Of a stretch of DNA of 64,000 nucleotides, positions 17,040-26,746 are shown in pieces. Position 1 is the first letter of the stretch. Every line of letters starts with the position of its first letter. The notes beneath the pieces were generated by a model. It saw nothing but the letters and a program-made list of their open reading frames with translations. It had not been told where the DNA came from and ran no database searches. The translations under genes were made by a program, and so were the position numbers. The DNA is from Dokdonia pacifica (GTDB taxonomy: Bacteria; Bacteroidota; Bacteroidia; Flavobacteriales; Flavobacteriaceae). Where the stretch lies: assembly GCF_900188275.1 (NCBI RefSeq), contig NZ_FZNY01000001.1, positions 744,001 through 808,000 of the forward strand, read 5' to 3'.

Positions 17040-18225
17040 CACTTACCAATTTTAATTGAATTTGCATGGTTGTTCCTTTATCTATTTCGCTTTTAAGAAC
17101 TCCTACTTTACCGTCATGATACTCTTCTATGATTCTTTTTGCGAGAGATAATCCTAATCCCCAACCGCGTTTTTTAGTAGTAAAGCCTGGTTCAAAAATG
17201 CTATTGAATTTATTCTTTTGAATTCCTTTACCTGTATCAGAGATAAGTACTTTGGCATAATTTGCATCTCGAGTAATCACTACCGTCAAATCTCCTTTTC
17301 CTTTCATCGCATCTATGGCATTCTTAAACATATTTTCAATAGTCCATCCATATAATTGCTTGTTAAGCATCACAGGAAGTTCTCCTTCTGGAAGGTCTAT
17401 TGAGAATTTAATGAGCTTTGAACTTCGATTTTCTAAATAATCAAAAGTAACTTTGGTTTCTTCTATAATATCAACCTCTACTAAATCAGGTATAGATCCG
17501 ATTTTACTAAAACGATCGGTAATAGTCTCTAACCGATCAATATCCTTGACCATTTCTTTAATATAATCAGGATTCACATCTTCTGTTTTCAAGATTTCTG
17601 TCCATCCAACTAAGGATGAAAGTGGTGTTCCTATCTGATGCGCTGTTTCTTTTGCCATCCCAGCCCAAAGTAAATTCTGAGCAGAAGATTTTGAAGTCAA
17701 ATAGTAAAAATAAATAATGGCTATAAACAATATGACAATAACAAGAAGTGCTATAGGGAAGTATTTAATTTGGCCCAATGTAGATGAATTTCCATAATAA
17801 ATAGTACTAGATTTTACACCATCCCATACAATATCTATAGGCTCATTGGTAAGCGCATACTCCTTAGCAAGTTGTGCTAATTCTTCTTGAGACAATGCAT
17901 CTCCATTAGGGATATTGAGAGGTATATACACCTCATCTTCAATATTATAATCAAGTGTTGGGATGGTATTATTCCCAGAAACAATTAATAGATATAGATT
18001 ACTTAATGATGCATCTAATTGTCTTGCATCTTTTCCTTTCGGTAAAATATCTGCTGTTTCTGCAAGTGCTTTTTGAGCTGCAGCAAATATTTCCATCTTA
18101 CTACGCTCAGATTCTTTAAGTTGCTCAAAAAACAAAAGTACATTCCACAGAATAAGTGTGGTAATCACTAGGGAAGATATAATCATAAACCACCTCGCGT
18201 ATTGAGGCTTCGGACTAAAATTCAT
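17032..18225 (-). CDS. Membrane sensor histidine kinase
   Basis: 397 residues. TM helix 1 is at about 13-33, a periplasmic sensor at 34-155, and TM helix 2 at about 156-176. The phospho-acceptor box is AKETAHQIGTPLSSLVGW (His196). The ATP domain has N box NMFKNAIDAM, G1 DTGKGI, F box FEPGFTT and G2 GWGLGLSLAK. No HAMP domain or response regulator is nearby, so its partner is elsewhere. The sensor ligand is unknown. Confidence 0.93.
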   Translation of the reverse strand: MNFSPKPQYARWFMIISSLVITTLILWNVLLFFEQLKESERSKMEIFAAAQKALAETADILPKGKDARQLDASLSNLYLLIVSGNNTIPTLDYNIEDEVYIPLNIPNGDALSQEELAQLAKEYALTNEPIDIVWDGVKSSTIYYGNSSTLGQIKYFPIALLVIVILFIAIIYFYYLTSKSSAQNLLWAGMAKETAHQIGTPLSSLVGWTEILKTEDVNPDYIKEMVKDIDRLETITDRFSKIGSIPDLVEVDIIEETKVTFDYLENRSSKLIKFSIDLPEGELPVMLNKQLYGWTIENMFKNAIDAMKGKGDLTVVITRDANYAKVLISDTGKGIQKNKFNSIFEPGFTTKKRGWGLGLSLAKRIIEEYHDGKVGVLKSEIDKGTTMQIQLKLVSDA

Positions 18226-18395
18226 ATAAAAGCACTTTCATTAAATATAGAATTAAAGTCTTAAAAATACACCTTGAAAAAGGAAAAACTTTGCTTCTAC
18301 TACCAATTAAGCAACAAACGAAAGAATCTTACCTATAGTATATATCGTTTTATGATTGCATTCTCTCTTTTCCTACCTTTGACAAAACACTTTAT

Positions 18396-19271
18396 ATGCA
18401 AACAATAAATCCAAAGGAAATTGCTATTCCAAAATTATTTGGACATTTGACCGGAGCTGTAGGACCACGTCCCATAGCTTTTGCCAGTACTGTAGATGTA
18501 AAAGGGAATGTAAATTTAGCTCCTTTTAGTTTTTTTAATGTTTTTGGTGCAAACCCTCCTATTTTAGTGTTTTCTCCTTCTAGAAGTGGTCGTGATAATA
18601 GTACAAAAAACACCTTAGATAATGTATTGGAAGTTCCAGAAACTACCATAAACATTGTAGATTATGCGATGGTACAACAAATGAGTTTAGCGAGTACTGC
18701 ATATCCAAAAGGCATTAATGAGTTTACAAAAGCGGGACTTACAGAGCTTGCTTCTGAAACCATACAGCCTCCTCGTGTAGCAGAATCTCCCGTGCAGTTT
18801 GAATGTAAGGTAATTGAAGTAAAGCCTCTGGGGACTGAAGGTGGTGCAGGAAATCTCGTAATATGCGAAATTGTTAAAATACACATAAAAGAAGACATTT
18901 TAGATACTAATGGCGCCATAGATCCGTTAAAAATAGATCAAGTAGCTCGTATGGGCGGCAATTGGTATAGCCGTGCAAATAAAGGGTTATTTGAAGTTCC
19001 AAAACCTATTGCACAATTAGGAATAGGTATAGATCAAATTCCTGAATCTATTAGATTAAGTACCATACTCACAGGAAATGATCTTGGAATGCTAGGTAAT
19101 GTAGAGCAACTTCCTACAGCAAAAGAAATTTCAGATTTTGTTACCGAAACTCCTGAAATTAGCAAATTAGTGCAAATAGGAGATCAAAATATGCTACATA
19201 CAAAAGCAAAAGAGTATCTCATTGAACAAAATGTGAATAAAGCGTGGAAAGTTCTGCTTGCTAAACTTTAA
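18396..19271 (+). CDS. Flavin reductase family protein (FMN-binding split barrel)
   Basis: 291 residues. The N-terminal split barrel carries GAVGPRPIAFASTVD and NLAPFSFFNVFGANPPILVFSP, which bind FMN in the flavin reductase/DIM6 family. The extra C-terminal 90 residues are usual in the Bacteroidota branch. It probably supplies reduced flavin or acts as a flavoprotein; the partner is unknown. A likely -7 element TACCTTTG lies at 18374-18381. Confidence 0.87.
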   Translation: MQTINPKEIAIPKLFGHLTGAVGPRPIAFASTVDVKGNVNLAPFSFFNVFGANPPILVFSPSRSGRDNSTKNTLDNVLEVPETTINIVDYAMVQQMSLASTAYPKGINEFTKAGLTELASETIQPPRVAESPVQFECKVIEVKPLGTEGGAGNLVICEIVKIHIKEDILDTNGAIDPLKIDQVARMGGNWYSRANKGLFEVPKPIAQLGIGIDQIPESIRLSTILTGNDLGMLGNVEQLPTAKEISDFVTETPEISKLVQIGDQNMLHTKAKEYLIEQNVNKAWKVLLAKL

Positions 19272-19311
19272 TTTTTAGCTACATTTACACCCTATAATTC
19301 TTATTTGAGAG

Positions 19312-19695
19312 ATGGAAGTACAAGGAAAAGTAAAAATGATCGGAGAAACACAAACCTTCGGTAATAATGGATTCAGAAAACGTGAAATCGTTGTGACAAC
19401 AGAAGAGCAATATCCACAGCATATTATGGTGGAATTTGTTCAGGATAAAACAGATTTGCTAAACAATTATCAAGTTGGGCAAAATGTGAAAATTAGTATC
19501 AATTTAAGAGGTCGCGAGTGGGTAAATCCACAAGGCGAAACAAAATATTTTAATAGTATACAGGGATGGCGCATAGAAAACTTACAAGCTGCAGCACCAC
19601 AAGGAGCTCCAGATATGCCACCAGTACCACCAGCAGATGCTTTTGAGCCTGCAAGTAACCTGAATACTGAAGATCATGATGATTTACCTTTTTAG
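19312..19695 (+). CDS. DUF3127 domain protein
   Basis: 127 residues with the DUF3127 pattern (GKVKMIGETQTFGNNGFRKRE, then NLRGREW, then YFNSIQGWRIE), an OB-like fold that resembles single-strand DNA-binding proteins. The C-terminal 35 residues are a disordered Pro/Ala-rich tail ending EDHDDLPF. That acidic DLPF end closely resembles the SSB C-terminal peptide (DDIPF) that docks repair proteins. This suggests a DNA-metabolism role, by inference. Confidence 0.85.
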   Translation: MEVQGKVKMIGETQTFGNNGFRKREIVVTTEEQYPQHIMVEFVQDKTDLLNNYQVGQNVKISINLRGREWVNPQGETKYFNSIQGWRIENLQAAAPQGAPDMPPVPPADAFEPASNLNTEDHDDLPF

Positions 19696-19729
19696 GTAAT
19701 CATCTTGGAACCCCTAAAAGTTCCACTTC

Positions 19730-19762
19730 ACCCGCAGTTATCCCCTTAGCTGCGGGTTTTTT
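19730..19762 (+). terminator. Terminator after the DUF3127 gene
   Basis: The stem ACCCGCAG / CTGCGGGT is followed by T6. Confidence 0.92.
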
Positions 19763-19867
19763 ATGCCCGATTTACAATCATAACTTAAAAGCTTTTTACC
19801 CGTATCACTCATAAATCCTTTTTAGTATCTTTCTACTCTCTGTAAATCGTAATCGCGTAATCACCAT

Positions 19868-21226
19868 ATGTCTATCACAAAAACTATAGAAACGCTTTTT
19901 CAAAAGTATATTCCATCTCCTTTCGTAATAGCCATTATATTAACACTACTCACTATGGTGTTAGCATTATTATTTACAGAAAACCCTTCTGAAACAGCAC
20001 ATCCTATTACGATTCTAACATTTTGGGAAGAAGGCATCTGGAATAACAATTTATTGGTCTTTGCTTATCAAATGATGCTCATCCTCGTTTTAGGCCACGT
20101 ATTGGTATTAAGCAAACCCATGAACTGGTTAATCTCTCAAATAACCGTATATGCAAAAGATACTTCAAGTGCTGTAATTCTTGTAAGCATCACAACCATG
20201 CTTGTCGCATTTTTTAATTGGGGATTAGGACTCATTTTTGGCGCTATTATAGCACGCAAAATTGGAGAAGCCGCCGTAGAGAAAGGTTTTAAAATCAATT
20301 ATCCTCTTGTAGGAGCTGCAGGATATATTGGACTTATGGTTTGGCATGGAGGTATGAGCGGGTCTGCTCCACTAAAAGTAGCCGAAGAAGGGCATCTTGC
20401 CTCATTAATGAATGGCATTGCATCACCAGAAGTTATTGCACAACTTCCTAGTAAAATAACAGATGGACAAACCATTTTTAGCTGGTGGAATCTTCTCATT
20501 TTTGGAATCCTTCTGATCGTAATTCCTTTTACGTTTTATTTGCTTTCGCGAAATGGAAAAACAACCGCACTCCCTGATTTTAGTACTTCTAAAAAGTTTT
20601 CTGAACACCCTCAAAAACAAGACAAACTCGACAACTCTAAATTACTAGCTATAGGGTTTGGTTTCATACTTCTTATTGCCTTTTTTGCTAGATATTATGG
20701 AAAGTCATTATCTCCTAATATGCTTAATTTCCTAATGCTTGGGTTAGGTATTATCCTACACGGAAATTTCAAAAACTTCCTTAAAGCTGTAGAAGAAGCC
20801 ATTGGGGGAGCCAGTGGAATTTTAATTCAATTCCCATTGTATTTTGGAATCATGGGAATCATGAAAAGCACAGGAATGGTGACGATGATCAGTGATGGAT
20901 TTATTGCAATTGCTACAGAAACAACACTCCCTATATTTACATTTTTTAGCGCAGGACTCGTCAATATTTTTGTGCCAAGCGGTGGCGGGCAATGGGCCAT
21001 TCAAGGTCCTATTGTTATAGAAAGCGCCCTTTCACTAGGCGTTCCTTTACCCAAAGCAATCATGGCATTGGCCTATGGAGATCAAGTCACCAATATGTTA
21101 CAACCCTTTTGGGCATTACCATTATTAGGCATTACAAAACTAAAAGCCAAAGAAATACTTCCTTACACTCTTATTCTTATGGTAGTAGGAAGCGCTATTT
21201 ATATCTTAGGGTTACTGTTATTATGA
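19868..21226 (+). CDS. Short-chain fatty acid transporter, AtoE family
   Basis: 452 residues, about 10-12 hydrophobic helices. The family marks include the glycine-rich VPSGGGQWAIQGPI and the AYGDQVTNMLQPFWALPLLG segment near the C-terminus. It likely imports short-chain fatty acids; the exact substrate is unknown. LLSRNGK near residue 227 is encoded by a decayed palindrome. The aat gene follows after 12 bases on the same strand. Confidence 0.88.
   Translation: MSITKTIETLFQKYIPSPFVIAIILTLLTMVLALLFTENPSETAHPITILTFWEEGIWNNNLLVFAYQMMLILVLGHVLVLSKPMNWLISQITVYAKDTSSAVILVSITTMLVAFFNWGLGLIFGAIIARKIGEAAVEKGFKINYPLVGAAGYIGLMVWHGGMSGSAPLKVAEEGHLASLMNGIASPEVIAQLPSKITDGQTIFSWWNLLIFGILLIVIPFTFYLLSRNGKTTALPDFSTSKKFSEHPQKQDKLDNSKLLAIGFGFILLIAFFARYYGKSLSPNMLNFLMLGLGIILHGNFKNFLKAVEEAIGGASGILIQFPLYFGIMGIMKSTGMVTMISDGFIAIATETTLPIFTFFSAGLVNIFVPSGGGQWAIQGPIVIESALSLGVPLPKAIMALAYGDQVTNMLQPFWALPLLGITKLKAKEILPYTLILMVVGSAIYILGLLLL
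20542..20553. repeat. GCTTTCGCGAAA palindrome inside the AtoE-family gene
   Basis: The right arm is lost (AAATGG). It is read in the LSR frame in a loop between two helices. Confidence 0.85.
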
Positions 21227-21238
21227 TTAAAAACTAGC

Positions 21239-21877
21239 ATGCATATTCTCACAGATCATATCGCTTTTCCTCATCCTTCTCATGCCGAAGAAGACGGGTT
21301 ACTTGCCGTAGGTGGAGATTTACAGCCAGATAGGTTGATGTTAGCCTATTATTCTGGAATATTCCCTTGGTTTAATGAAGGGCAAATGGCATTATGGTGG
21401 AGTCCTGATCCGCGTATGGTAGTCAAGCCTCAAGAAGTATATGTCTCAAAATCTATGCGTAAAGTGTTACGTGACAACTCCTTTAAAGTGACATATAATC
21501 AATGTTTTCTTGAAGTTATTCTAGCCTGTAAACGCATCAAAAGAGAAGGGCAACACGACACTTGGATCACTAATGCTATGGTGGAAGCTTATCTAAAACT
21601 ATACGAAATGGGGCACTGTATTTCTGTAGAGGTTTGGCAAGAAGATCAATTGGTAGGAGGGCTCTATGGCATCGATTTAAAAGACAAAGGTATTTTCTGT
21701 GGAGAAAGTATGTTTGCCAAAGTGAGCAACGCCAGTAAAGTAGGATTTATTACGCTTTCGCGAAAGCTAACCCAGCAAAACTACCGTCTTATTGATTGTC
21801 AAACATACACAAATCACCTTGCTAGTTTGGGAGCCAAAGAAATTCCTAGAGAAGATTTTTTAAAGTATCTATCTTAA
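21239..21877 (+). CDS. aat: Leucyl/phenylalanyl-tRNA-protein transferase
   Basis: 212 residues, usual length. Motifs are GLLAVGGDLQPDRLMLAYYSGIFPW (near residue 19), WWSPDPRMV and GGLYGI. It adds Leu or Phe to proteins with N-terminal Arg or Lys, marking them for ClpS/ClpAP in the N-degron pathway. TLSRKLTQQNY near the C-terminus is palindrome-encoded. Confidence 0.96.
   Translation: MHILTDHIAFPHPSHAEEDGLLAVGGDLQPDRLMLAYYSGIFPWFNEGQMALWWSPDPRMVVKPQEVYVSKSMRKVLRDNSFKVTYNQCFLEVILACKRIKREGQHDTWITNAMVEAYLKLYEMGHCISVEVWQEDQLVGGLYGIDLKDKGIFCGESMFAKVSNASKVGFITLSRKLTQQNYRLIDCQTYTNHLASLGAKEIPREDFLKYLS
21754..21767. repeat. GCTTTCGCGAAAGC palindrome inside aat
   Basis: It is read in the LSRK frame (ITLSRKLTQ), in the same protein context (TLSRKL) as the copy in the NadR-like kinase. 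Confidence 0.95.
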
Positions 21878-21926
21878 ATGAATAGTAACTTAAATCCCTC
21901 TCCGTCTGAGAGAAGCTAAATGAGTA

Positions 21927-22502
21927 TTAAGAAAGCGCTTGCACCTCTTTATAACGATAACAACCTACCGCATGATCATTGACCATCCCAATAGCTTGCA
22001 TAAATGCATAGATCACCGTAGACCCTACAAACTTAAAACCTCGCTTTTTTAAATCTTTACTTATCTGATCACTCAATGGGGTATTAGCAGGACAATCCTT
22101 ATAGTGATTCCAACTATTCTGAATGGGTGTATCATCTACAAATGCCCATAAATATTTAGAAAAACTGCCAAATTCTTTTTGGATCTCCATATAACATTGT
22201 GCGTTAGTGACCGTTGCACGTACTTTCAATTTATTACGGATAATGCCCGCATCTTGAAGAAGATCTGCAATTTTATTTTCATCATATTGCGCAATACGCT
22301 TATAATCAAAACGATCAAAAGCTACTCTAAAATTATCTCGCTTACGCAAAATAGTAATCCAACTCAGTCCCGCTTGAAAAGTCTCTAAGACTAAAAATTC
22401 AAATAATAAATCCTCATCTCTTAGAGGAGTTCCCCACTCATTATCGTGATAAGATTCGTATAGATCGTCGCCTACACACCAACCACACTTGTGTTTTGTC
22501 AT
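21927..22502 (-). CDS. tag: DNA-3-methyladenine glycosylase I
   Basis: 191 residues, normal for Tag. The start reads KCGWCVGDDLYESYHDNEWG with the Cys zinc ligand, then FQAGLSWITILRKR (helix-hairpin region) and the C-terminal MVNDHAVGCYRY carrying the second His-Cys zinc ligands. It excises 3-methyladenine from alkylated DNA. The gene is convergent with aat; a short CTCTCC / GAGAGA hairpin at 21898-21914 may separate them. Confidence 0.96.
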   Translation of the reverse strand: MTKHKCGWCVGDDLYESYHDNEWGTPLRDEDLLFEFLVLETFQAGLSWITILRKRDNFRVAFDRFDYKRIAQYDENKIADLLQDAGIIRNKLKVRATVTNAQCYMEIQKEFGSFSKYLWAFVDDTPIQNSWNHYKDCPANTPLSDQISKDLKKRGFKFVGSTVIYAFMQAIGMVNDHAVGCYRYKEVQALS

Positions 22503-22654
22503 AAGTAATCATTTATCGGAGTTATCTTATAAAGATATACCCTTCACTACATTTAAAAAAGTAAACTAATAAAAACCATCAAAACAATAAATAAATCTTT
22601 TTAAAGCAACCCTTTAAAAAGATTTGAGTCTTGTTTATACATCAACCAATCATC

Positions 22655-25297
22655 ATGAAAAAAATTACATTATTACTATTTGTATTCATATACGGAGCGA
22701 TACAAGCGCAAATTATTGACTTTCCCGATGAAAATTTAAAGAATGCATTGCTGAACCATAATCCAACAATTGACACTAATAATAATAACGAAATTGAAAT
22801 AAGCGAAGCCGCAAATTTTAATCACGAGCACTTGAACTTACAATTCAAAGGAATCACAGATATTACAGGTTTAGAAAACTTTACATCCATAGAAAAATTT
22901 ATTATTGGTCATAATGATATCACCTCTGCGGATATAAGTGTACTTCCTTGGGCAAAAGATATTGGACTAAATGGTAACGAACTAACAGAAATAGATATAT
23001 CTTCTAATCTTGCCTTAGAAGTATTAACAATAAGCAATAATGATATCTTAGATTTAGATATTTCTAACAATATAGATTTAGTAATCGTACGTGCTGGAGG
23101 TAATGAGTTAACAGAAATAGACTTATCATCTAATCTTGCTCTAGAAGAGCTTTATATCAATAATAATGATCTTTCTAGTATAGACATTTCTAACAATACC
23201 AATTTATTAGTTTTGAATACTGGAGGTAATAATTTAACTACTCTTGATACATCCAATAATCTCGCACTAGAAAGTCTCAACGTTTTTTTAACAGATATAA
23301 GCACATTAGATCTATCATTAAATAATCTCAAAAGCATTGATATATCAGGAGCATTATTTACAAATTTTGATGATTTTAATTCCCAAATAGAATTAGAAAA
23401 TATCGATGTAGGTTCTACTCAGATTTCAATACTTGACACTAGTATTTTTCCTAGCTTAAAATACCTTGCAACTCAGTTTTCAGATATAACAGAATTAGAT
23501 TTATCTCAAAACCTTGAATTATGGGCATTATATGTTGGATACTCTGGAATGACTACAGTAGATATCAGTAATAATTTAGATCTAAGATCTCTTATTATTT
23601 GGCAAGGATTGACTTCTATAGATGTCTCTCAAAATCTTGAATTAAGATCTATACAATTATCAAACTCAAATCTAACATCGCTTGACCTTAGTAATAACAA
23701 TAAACTCTGTTATGTGACTGCCTCAAATACAGATTTAGAATACATTAATATTAAAAACGGTAACAACACAAATCTTGATCCAGATTCTCCATGCTCTCTG
23801 GACGATTCTGGAGGAGGTATAGGAGGTGTAAAATTTAGAGTTGATAATAATGATAACCTTGCAGTTATATGTGTTGATGAACTTGATTATGCTCTCGCAA
23901 ATTTTAATGTTCCAGATTCAGCAACACTACTAGAGTCTTGTCCAGGAAGTTTAGGAGACACAAATCAACTTACAGGCACTATATCTTATGATGAAAATAA
24001 TGATGGATGTGATCCAAATGACCAAGCTATTTCTACCATGGTACATAGTACCGATGGGGTAACTGAATTTGCAACTATAGCTGAACTGACCGGAGATTTT
24101 AATATATATGTTTTGGAAGGAGTCTATGATACTCAAGTGCTTGGTTTACCTAATTATTTTGCAACAGACCCAATTATACATCAAAATACTTTTACAGGGT
24201 TTGGTCAAACTGAAAATATAGATTACTGTATAACAGCTACTACCAATCTAAATGACTTATCTGTAACGTTAATTCCAACAAGTGAGGCAAGGCCTGGATT
24301 TGAAGCCAATTACCAAATTATATATACCAATATAGGTACGACCACGGTCTCTGGAAGTGTTGACCTTACCTTTGATGATGCCCTTGTAAATCTTGAGCTA
24401 GCTAATCCTGTCCCTACCAATAATAATGGGAATATACTCTCTTGGGATTTTACAGACCTTCAACCGTTAACTAGTAGAACTATTGATATCACCATGCTTG
24501 TAGAGCAACCGCCCACTGTTGTCGGTGATGACATTCTACAATATATAGCAGCTATTTCTCCAAATAATGACGATCAAACACCTGATGATAATACCTTTGA
24601 GTTAAATCAAATCGTGGTGAATTCCTATGACCCAAATGATAAAACATGTCTTGAAGGAGAAGAAGTCCTTATTGAAGATGCAGATGAATACTTACATTAT
24701 TTAATTCGTTTTCAAAATACAGGAACTGCATCAGCTATCAATGTTAGAGTAGCAGATCAACTGGATGAAAAATTAGATTGGACAACACTCGTTATAGAAT
24801 CACTAAGCCATCCTGGAAGAACAGAAATAATGAATGGGCGTGACATTTCTTTCATATTTGATGATATAAACTTACCGCATGAAGATGCAGATCCTGAAGG
24901 AAGTAACGGATTTATTTCCTATAAAATAAAACCTAAGGAAGATGTAGTACTAGGAGATACCATTGAAAATACTGCTTATATCTTCTTTGATTTTAATCCT
25001 CCTATCATTACAAATACTACAGAAACTACTTTTGTAGAAACATTGGCTATAGATGATAGTGCTGCAATAACTCTTGAGGTGTATCCAAACCCTACATCAG
25101 ATATTTTATACATTAATAGTAATGAACCTTTAGAAAAACTAACTATTTATAACAGTCTAGGGCAATCTATTAAAACTAAAGATTTAGAAGGCTTAAATAG
25201 TCAAATAGACATGAGTAATCTAGATAGAGGCATATACTTTATCTCACTACAAGCTATTTCTGGAGCTTCTGAATACAAACAAATCATTAAAAAATAA
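22655..25297 (+). CDS. T9SS-secreted leucine-rich-repeat-like surface protein with DUF7619-type domain
   Basis: 880 residues from MKKITLLLFVF; an upstream ATG at 22631 puts eight residues before the signal peptide. About 15 irregular LRR-like repeats of 20-23 residues (LEVLTISNNDILDLDISNNIDL pattern) span residues 60-370. A C-terminal region with YDPNDKTCLEGEEVL and FQNTGTASAINVRVADQLD fits DUF7619. A type IX sorting domain (VYPNPTSDILYINS ... GIYFISL ... KQIIKK) closes the protein. It is probably an adhesin or surface recognition protein. Confidence 0.88.
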   Translation: MKKITLLLFVFIYGAIQAQIIDFPDENLKNALLNHNPTIDTNNNNEIEISEAANFNHEHLNLQFKGITDITGLENFTSIEKFIIGHNDITSADISVLPWAKDIGLNGNELTEIDISSNLALEVLTISNNDILDLDISNNIDLVIVRAGGNELTEIDLSSNLALEELYINNNDLSSIDISNNTNLLVLNTGGNNLTTLDTSNNLALESLNVFLTDISTLDLSLNNLKSIDISGALFTNFDDFNSQIELENIDVGSTQISILDTSIFPSLKYLATQFSDITELDLSQNLELWALYVGYSGMTTVDISNNLDLRSLIIWQGLTSIDVSQNLELRSIQLSNSNLTSLDLSNNNKLCYVTASNTDLEYINIKNGNNTNLDPDSPCSLDDSGGGIGGVKFRVDNNDNLAVICVDELDYALANFNVPDSATLLESCPGSLGDTNQLTGTISYDENNDGCDPNDQAISTMVHSTDGVTEFATIAELTGDFNIYVLEGVYDTQVLGLPNYFATDPIIHQNTFTGFGQTENIDYCITATTNLNDLSVTLIPTSEARPGFEANYQIIYTNIGTTTVSGSVDLTFDDALVNLELANPVPTNNNGNILSWDFTDLQPLTSRTIDITMLVEQPPTVVGDDILQYIAAISPNNDDQTPDDNTFELNQIVVNSYDPNDKTCLEGEEVLIEDADEYLHYLIRFQNTGTASAINVRVADQLDEKLDWTTLVIESLSHPGRTEIMNGRDISFIFDDINLPHEDADPEGSNGFISYKIKPKEDVVLGDTIENTAYIFFDFNPPIITNTTETTFVETLAIDDSAAITLEVYPNPTSDILYINSNEPLEKLTIYNSLGQSIKTKDLEGLNSQIDMSNLDRGIYFISLQAISGASEYKQIIKK

Positions 25298-25414
25298 AAG
25301 AAAACACGATTGTATTTCATTATTCTGTGAGGTATTCTCATTTTGACTTTAAAAAATGTAATTTTGACAATTATAGTGATGTAAGTATGTCTTTTCTTTG
25401 TCGACTCACAGACT

Positions 25415-26041
25415 ATGAAAACAATGGTAGAAAAATCAAGAGAACAAATTGTACAAGAAGCGCTTCCAAAAGCGATCACGTATCAATCATATAGACAACT
25501 AATGGATGATCATGCTGCTCAAGAAACGAGCACGGGTCCTAACCAAACTGAAGCACTAACTAACTATACGATGCTCAATCAACGTCGTATGAAACGTTTA
25601 GACAAAACCACAAAAATCCAAGAAGCAGAAATTGCAAAAATTCAAAATTTTAAAGGAGATGTTACTTGGCTTGTTATTACAGAAAGTTGGTGTGGTGATG
25701 CTGCTCAAACAATGCCTGTAATGCAAAAAATAGCTGAGCTTAATGACGGGATTGATGTAAAGGTGATATTACGTGATGAAAACCTGGAACTAATAGACGC
25801 TTTTTTATATAATGGAGGACGCTCTATTCCAAAGCTTGTCGCTATAGATAATACTTCTGGAAATGTACTAGCAGATTGGGGACCACGTCCATCTGAAGCT
25901 ACCAAGATGGTAAATGACTATAAAGAAGCACACGGTAAGCTCACTCCAGAATTCAAACAAGACTTACAAGTTTGGTACAATAAAGATAAAGGACAGAATA
26001 CAATAGAAGACCTAGTATCTCTCTTAGAAAATCAAAATTAA
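25415..26041 (+). CDS. Thioredoxin-family protein with one active-site cysteine
   Basis: 208 residues. The thioredoxin fold centres on VITESWCGDAAQTMPVM, where the usual C-x-x-C is C-G-D-A, so the resolving cysteine is missing. The cis-proline loop reads RSIPKLVAID. Without the second Cys it cannot be a standard disulfide reductase; monothiol chemistry is possible. The N-terminal 70 residues are helical. Its last 18 bases overlap the convergent membrane-protein gene. Confidence 0.85.
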   Translation: MKTMVEKSREQIVQEALPKAITYQSYRQLMDDHAAQETSTGPNQTEALTNYTMLNQRRMKRLDKTTKIQEAEIAKIQNFKGDVTWLVITESWCGDAAQTMPVMQKIAELNDGIDVKVILRDENLELIDAFLYNGGRSIPKLVAIDNTSGNVLADWGPRPSEATKMVNDYKEAHGKLTPEFKQDLQVWYNKDKGQNTIEDLVSLLENQN

Positions 26042-26737
26042 TAGCTTAATCAAAAGTATATTTATAATACCATATAGCACTAACGCTATAACAAAAGGAG
26101 TTTTTAAAACACTAGAAGTAATTGAAGTTGTTTTAGAAATTCCTTTCATTATTTTATGCTCTTCTATGGCAGCCCCTTCTTCTATATCTTCTTGCGCTAT
26201 CACCGCTTCTATTTCGGTTGCCTTTACTTTTACTAATCTAGAAAAAACAAGATCCGTAATAAAAGTAAACGGAAGAGCGAAAAATTTAATTCTCTTTTCT
26301 AGTACTTTCTTTAATGATGGTTTTATAACAAATAAAGCAACTCCCCGAAATACATCTTTAAAAGAAGTACTTACAGAAACCCCTTCTGATCGTTGAGTTC
26401 CTAATTGTCGCGTATCATTATATACATGAATTGCCGTTTCGGTAGTGATTAAAATTACTTTATTAAGATCGTCCCGTATTCTATTTATGAGTCGGATTGC
26501 TGATATCAGAATAATGGTAGGAAGTGACACAACAAAAAGCAATAGAAATAAAAGAATAACTAAAAGGATGTATTCATTTTGAAAATACGCATAAACAAAT
26601 AAAATTACACTCGCAATTAATACAGTAAGCCCTAATATTCTCCCTATATACAATGGAAAAAAAATGGCATCCGAAATAGTTTCTGCAACCTCATCTACTT
26701 CATACTTGCTGTAGTCTATTCTATTATTTTTTTGCAT
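26024..26737 (-). CDS. Membrane protein of unknown function (LemA-cluster)
   Basis: 237 residues with two long hydrophobic helices at about 33-85 and another at the C-terminus (FVIALVLYGIINILLIKLLILIF). A central charged region (residues 90-190) is cytoplasmic by the positive-inside rule. No family is recognised. It is the third gene of a minus-strand unit with LemA and DUF3137, 9 bases after the latter, and probably acts with them at the membrane. Confidence 0.65.
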   Translation of the reverse strand: MQKNNRIDYSKYEVDEVAETISDAIFFPLYIGRILGLTVLIASVILFVYAYFQNEYILLVILLFLLLFVVSLPTIILISAIRLINRIRDDLNKVILITTETAIHVYNDTRQLGTQRSEGVSVSTSFKDVFRGVALFVIKPSLKKVLEKRIKFFALPFTFITDLVFSRLVKVKATEIEAVIAQEDIEEGAAIEEHKIMKGISKTTSITSSVLKTPFVIALVLYGIINILLIKLLILIF

Positions 26738-26746
26738 CGTCTTAGA

